Shown: positions 63,835 through 64,000 of the stretch, in pieces
Layout of the letters: every line of letters starts with the position of its first letter
Position numbering within the stretch: position 1 is the stretch's first letter
Source of the DNA: Oscillospiraceae bacterium
GTDB taxonomy: Bacteria; Bacillota; Clostridia; Oscillospirales; Ruminococcaceae
Length of the DNA: 64,000 nucleotides
Reading direction: 5' to 3'
Assembly (NCBI GenBank): GCA_024684395.1
Contig: JAIKWY010000121.1
Span: 30,259-94,258, forward strand
Program-made: the position numbers and the translations under genes
The notes under the pieces: model-generated
Seen by the model: only the letters and a program-made list of their open reading frames with translations
Told to the model about the DNA's origin: nothing
The model's database searches: none

Positions 63835-64000
63835 ATGACTGATTTCATCTATGAGGAATCGTATGAACCCGATGTGAATATCAAGGTGATCGGTGTCGGC
63901 GGCGGCGGCGGAAACGCCCTGAACTGCATGGTAGACTCCGATGTCAGCGATATTGAATATGTAGCGATCAATACCGATGCCAAGGCACTGAAAAATTCCA
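63835..64000 (+). CDS. ftsZ: Cell division protein FtsZ (5' part only)
   Basis: 55 codons are visible before the right edge. ATG at 63835 behind AGGAGGAAAGG. The start [20 protein letters not shown] and [13 protein letters not shown] match the FtsZ N-terminus including the first GTP-binding glycine loop. FtsZ is the tubulin-like GTPase that forms the division ring. Confidence 0.95.
   Translation, partial: MTDFIYEESYEPDVNIKVIGVGGGGGNALNCMVDSDVSDIEYVAINTDAKALKNS

Overview
The window looks like chromosome from a moderately GC-rich, endospore-lineage Firmicute of the Ruminococcus/Oscillospiraceae type. This is inferred from a SigK-type sigma factor, secreted proteins ending in dockerin-like repeats (D-N-G-D...N-A-S-D-A-A), a meso-DAP-type MurE, class A RNase P RNA, and strong AGGAGG ribosome binding sites. 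No tRNA, CRISPR array, transposase or prophage gene was seen.

Layout. 1-1467: a truncated membrane EAL protein with a degenerate GGDEF domain. 1850-9456: a pilus/adhesin locus (isopeptide pilin, class B sortase, 1772-aa fibro-slime adhesin). 9520-18527: a five-gene minus-strand operon that I consider the most unusual content. It encodes an Sm-like/helical/cold-shock-like protein, a GrpE-tailed coiled-coil protein, an Hsp70 lacking the lid, an all-helical protein and an NB-ARC (STAND) NTPase. 18613-25389: housekeeping genes on the minus strand, including a circularly permuted solute-binding lipoprotein, HflX, RNase Z, a metallophosphoesterase and RtcB behind a 32-codon leader ORF. 25408-28726: a lipoprotein, rnpB, and a Sir2/ADP-ribosylglycohydrolase operon. 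28752-42185: BspA-like LRR and dockerin proteins, sigK, comM-rodA-vanZ, and a dockerin-bearing papain-like protein whose start carries an A7 frameshift. 42387-49765: YfhO, Nudix, CPBP protease, VanX-type dipeptidase and a PMT-like glycosyltransferase. 50004-64000: the division and cell wall (dcw) cluster from mraZ to the start of ftsZ.

How the genes work together. The dcw cluster makes and flips lipid-linked peptidoglycan precursor and drives septation. murD is missing from it, and the protein in the mraY slot has lost its catalytic residues. The pilin and adhesin have matching sorting tails and presumably use the adjacent sortase. The Hsp70/GrpE/NB-ARC operon pairs a chaperone ATPase and its exchange factor with a signalling NTPase and an RNA-binding-like protein; it reads as a sensing or conflict system, but no toxin domain is recognisable.

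A three-hairpin intergenic repeat of about 85 bases occurs five times (four of them between dcw genes). Two shorter palindromic families also recur. Nearly all visible promoters have a 17-base spacer and a TATAAT-like -10 box. All calls come from reading the sequence; no database search was run.
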